Positions 63,800 through 64,000 of a stretch of 64,000 nucleotides of DNA are shown here, piece after piece. The number at the start of each line of letters is the position of its first letter. Position 1 is the stretch's first letter. The notes beneath the pieces are model-generated. The model was not told the origin of the DNA. It searched no databases and was given only the letters and a program-made list of their open reading frames with translations. A program made the position numbers and the translations under genes. Source of the stretch: Halogranum rubrum (GTDB taxonomy: Archaea; Halobacteriota; Halobacteria; Halobacteriales; Haloferacaceae); contig NZ_FOTC01000001.1 of assembly GCF_900114455.1 (NCBI RefSeq), positions 395,048-459,047 of the forward strand, read 5' to 3'.

Positions 63800-64000
63800 C
63801 GACTAGCTGCCTGCCTCGGCGGGCTCTGTCGTGGGTGTCAAAAAATCCCACTCACGGATAGCGAAGCCGACAATTTGCATGCGGCGCTGCAGACGCTCCC
63901 ACTCGCGTGCAATCTCACGGCGGCGATCCTCCTCATCAGCTTCGAGCGTCTCATCAACGAGAGTCCCACGAAGTAGGTTCGGTGACTCGACGTCAAACTC
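63766..64000 (-). repeat. 235-bp direct repeat, copy 2 (continues outside window)
   Basis: Eight mismatches to 41072-41306, no indels; same orientation, 22.7 kb apart. Confidence 0.9.
63803..64000 (-). CDS. DUF7342-like regulator, second copy (partial)
   Basis: The C-terminal 65 codons of a near-identical copy of the gene at 41109-41651; the stop is at 63803-63805 and the start lies outside. Differences from copy 1 include a short run near the C-terminus (residues FAIREWDFL context: GTCAAAAAA versus GCCAAGAAG in DNA). Same pairing with a TumE-like gene downstream. Confidence 0.85.
   Translation of the reverse strand, partial: EFDVESPNLLRGTLVDETLEADEEDRRREIAREWERLQRRMQIVGFAIREWDFLTPTTEPAEAGS

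Noticed and set aside
1..64000. tRNA and rRNA genes
   Set aside because: A few GGTTCGAAT-like strings (for example near 29852) were checked, but no cloverleaf with acceptor and anticodon arms could be built.

Overview
The window is haloarchaeal chromosome or megaplasmid DNA (class Halobacteria; genus not determinable by eye). The proteins are acidic and rich in Asp, Glu, Val and Thr. Many genes look leaderless, with a TATA-like box about 27-30 bases before the start codon. Recognisable genes include bat-type HTH-10, archaeal GlmS/GlmU and IS1341-type TnpB. No rRNA, tRNA or CRISPR array was seen.

Layout. (1) 1-3400: the end of a heparinase II/III-like polysaccharide lyase, a membrane protein and a 48-residue zinc-finger protein. 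(2) 3421-6561: a multi-PAS/GAF histidine kinase. (3) 6934-26395: a surface-glycan locus with glmU-glmS, galE, a GT2 glycosyltransferase, a second epimerase, four GT4 glycosyltransferases, two alkaline-phosphatase-fold (sulfatase-like) proteins, a Wzx-type flippase and a multi-pass membrane protein. The precursor genes are GC-rich; the GT4, sulfatase-like and membrane-protein genes are visibly AT-rich, which suggests separately acquired DNA. IS5, IS1595 and IS6 remnants interrupt the locus. (4) 27447-31150: an accessory patch with a zinc-finger protein, an Mrr-type nuclease, a winged-helix protein and several broken genes. (5) 31202-38824: a proline/hydroxyproline catabolic island with proline dehydrogenase, an NSS transporter plus small subunit, a proline-racemase-family enzyme, a sarcosine-oxidase-like flavoenzyme, an HTH-10 regulator and an aldehyde dehydrogenase. 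(6) 38825-45281: an interrupted archaeal ATPase, a DUF7342-like regulator with a broken TumE-like partner, L-asparaginase, a polysaccharide-deacetylase-family enzyme and an ArsR-like regulator. (7) 45267-58725: a 13.5-kb operon of three overlapping genes encoding a 1582-residue FN3/repeat protein, a 534-residue phospholipase-D-fold enzyme and a 2369-residue beta-rich protein with LamG-like domains. None has an obvious signal peptide. (8) 58726-64000: a HEAT-repeat protein, an IS630 remnant, a winged-helix repressor with paired operators, a three-gene operon containing a 26-codon ORF, a complete IS605/IS1341-type tnpB element, and a second copy of the DUF7342/TumE-like locus running off the window.

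The best candidate for an undescribed system is the giant operon of region 7. Its genes are translationally coupled, its architecture suggests a very large extracellular or particle-like assembly carrying a PLD-fold enzyme, and its last gene now ends inside an IS605 right-end hairpin. The operon lies between two direct 235-bp repeats (41072-41306 and 63766-64000) that could let it be deleted or amplified as one unit. A second theme is repeated invasion by IS200/IS605 elements and their PATE-like remnants: at least seven right-end signatures end in TT(N)AC, and several of them break host genes.
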